From Sphingomonas sp. CCH10-B3 (GTDB lineage Bacteria; Pseudomonadota; Alphaproteobacteria; Sphingomonadales; Sphingomonadaceae), in contig NZ_LSIJ01000063.1 of assembly GCF_001556185.1 (NCBI RefSeq), forward strand, positions 1 through 45,799: a DNA stretch of 45,799 nt, read 5' to 3'. Within the stretch, counting starts at the first letter, position 1, and every line of letters starts with the position of its first letter. Under the pieces are notes generated by a model, which saw only the letters and a program-made list of their open reading frames with translations, was not told the DNA's origin and ran no database searches. The translations under genes and the position numbers were made by a program. Positions 43,404-45,799 of this stretch are shown here, one piece after another.

Positions 43404-44279
43404 ATGGCGTCACTTAAGGCCCTCAAGATCCGCATCGGCTCGGTCAAGTCGACGCAGAAGATCACCCGCGCGATGAAGACCGTCGCGGCCGCCAAGCTGC
43501 GTCGCGCGCAGGAAGCCGCCGTCGCCGCGCGCCCCTATGCCAGCCGCCTCGAAGCGGTGATGGCGAGCCTTGCGTCGAAGGTCACCGTCAGCGAGTCGAG
43601 CCCCAAGCTACTGATCGGCAATGGCCGTGATCAGGTTCATCTGCTCGTCGTCGCGACCAGCGAGCGTGGCCTTGCCGGTGGTTTCAACACCAACATCGTC
43701 CGCCTCGCCCGCCGCAAGGCCGATGAGCTGATTGCGCAGGGCAAGACCGTCCGCTTCTACCTCGCCGGTCGCAAGGCGCGCGTGCTGTCGCGCTTCTATC
43801 CGGGCATGATCCACAATGATCGCGACATGAGCGGCCACCGCGCGCCGGGCTTTGCGATCGCGCATGATCTCGCCGCCGATCTGATCGCCCGGTTCGAAAG
43901 CGGCGAATTCGACGTCGCGCACCTCTTCTATTCGACCTTCCGCTCGGCGCTGGTGCAGGAGCCCGTCGCGCAGCAGATCATCCCCGTGCCGCTGCCGACC
44001 CAGGCGGCAGTGTCGGACTCGATCGCCGCCGTCGATTACGAACCCGATGAGGAATCGATCCTCGCCGATCTGCTGCCACGCAACATCGCGATCCAGCTCT
44101 ATGGCGCGATGCTGGAGAACAACGCCGGCTTCTATGGCGCGCAGATGACCGCGATGGACAATGCGACCCGCAACGCCGGCGACATGATCAAGCGACTGTC
44201 GATCCAGTACAACCGCGCCCGCCAGGCCGCGATCACGACCGAACTGGTGGAAATTATTTCGGGCGCCGAGGCGCTCTAA
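43404..44279 (+). CDS. atpG: ATP synthase F1 subunit gamma
   Basis: Central rotor shaft of F1. The N-terminal helix starts MASLKALKIRIGSVKSTQKI and the C-terminal helix has MTAMDNATRNAGDMIKRLSI, the ATP synthase gamma signature, ending ELVEIISGAEAL. The length of 291 residues is typical. The ATG at 43404 follows AGGGAAC; the frame is open upstream through the repeat but lacks family sequence. It is 107 bases from atpA because of the repeat and 27 from atpD. Confidence 0.97.
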   Translation: MASLKALKIRIGSVKSTQKITRAMKTVAAAKLRRAQEAAVAARPYASRLEAVMASLASKVTVSESSPKLLIGNGRDQVHLLVVATSERGLAGGFNTNIVRLARRKADELIAQGKTVRFYLAGRKARVLSRFYPGMIHNDRDMSGHRAPGFAIAHDLAADLIARFESGEFDVAHLFYSTFRSALVQEPVAQQIIPVPLPTQAAVSDSIAAVDYEPDEESILADLLPRNIAIQLYGAMLENNAGFYGAQMTAMDNATRNAGDMIKRLSIQYNRARQAAITTELVEIISGAEAL

Positions 44280-45782
<1,503 letters not shown>

Positions 45783-45788
45783 CCTGCT

Positions 45789-45799
45789 CCCCCTCCCGC
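45789..45799. repeat. REP-like palindrome, cut by the right edge
   Basis: CCCCCTCCCGC matches the left half of the palindrome at 2540-2550 and follows the atpD stop by 6 bases. The rest is outside the window, so this is likely a further copy of the same element. Confidence 0.6.

Overview
The window is high-GC alphaproteobacterial chromosome, most likely from a sphingomonad (Sphingomonadaceae). This is inferred from a CtrA-type cell-cycle regulator with its own CtrA box, the split atpHAGD order, the neighbourhoods rsmI/lpoA-like/yraN and xerC/fsa/priA, heavy GC-rich codon use and several dispersed palindromic intergenic repeats. It is mainly core genome. I see no prophage, CRISPR array, rRNA or tRNA gene, and no intact insertion sequence.

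Layout. 1-5.2 kb: translation rescue and RNA modification (arfB, RluA-type synthase), a D,D-carboxypeptidase, wrbA, a pirin gene divergent from a LysR regulator with a clear operator between them, then ctrA. 5.3-14.7 kb: two large exported hydrolases on the minus strand (PhoX-type phosphatase, amidohydrolase), then ilvA, the N-end-rule transferase bpt and a YncE/phosphatase fusion. 15-20.6 kb: a Crp/Fnr regulator, PilZ protein, cytochrome c', a very aspartate-rich protein, a drug efflux pump, a tandem pair of related lipoproteins and a 2-oxoglutarate-type oxygenase. 20.8-25.7 kb: hom, an LpoA-like lipoprotein, rsmI, yraN and gshB. A REP-like repeat has entered the rsmI/yraN junction. 25.7-31.3 kb: two NTF2-fold proteins, an AT-rich island with a large nested hairpin, xerC, a transaldolase-like gene, a small exported protein and priA. 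31.4-41 kb: envelope proteases (trypsin-like, CPBP, gluzincin-like), DUF1203, ada, two alpha/beta hydrolases and an orphan chemoreceptor. 41.2-45.8 kb: the F1 part of ATP synthase (atpH-atpA-atpG-atpD), cut before atpC.

Working together. Likely co-transcribed or coupled sets are rluA-like/arfB (8-base overlap), rsmI/yraN, fsa/SnoaL (4-base overlap), ada/DUF1203 (4-base overlap), dienelactone hydrolase/alpha-beta hydrolase (4-base overlap) and the atp operon. The points most worth a second look are the repeat that appears to have replaced the end of RsmI and the start of YraN, the AT-rich island beside xerC with its stop-interrupted frame and hairpin, the Asp-rich protein encoded by tandem repeats, the lipoprotein pair, and the ctrA control region.
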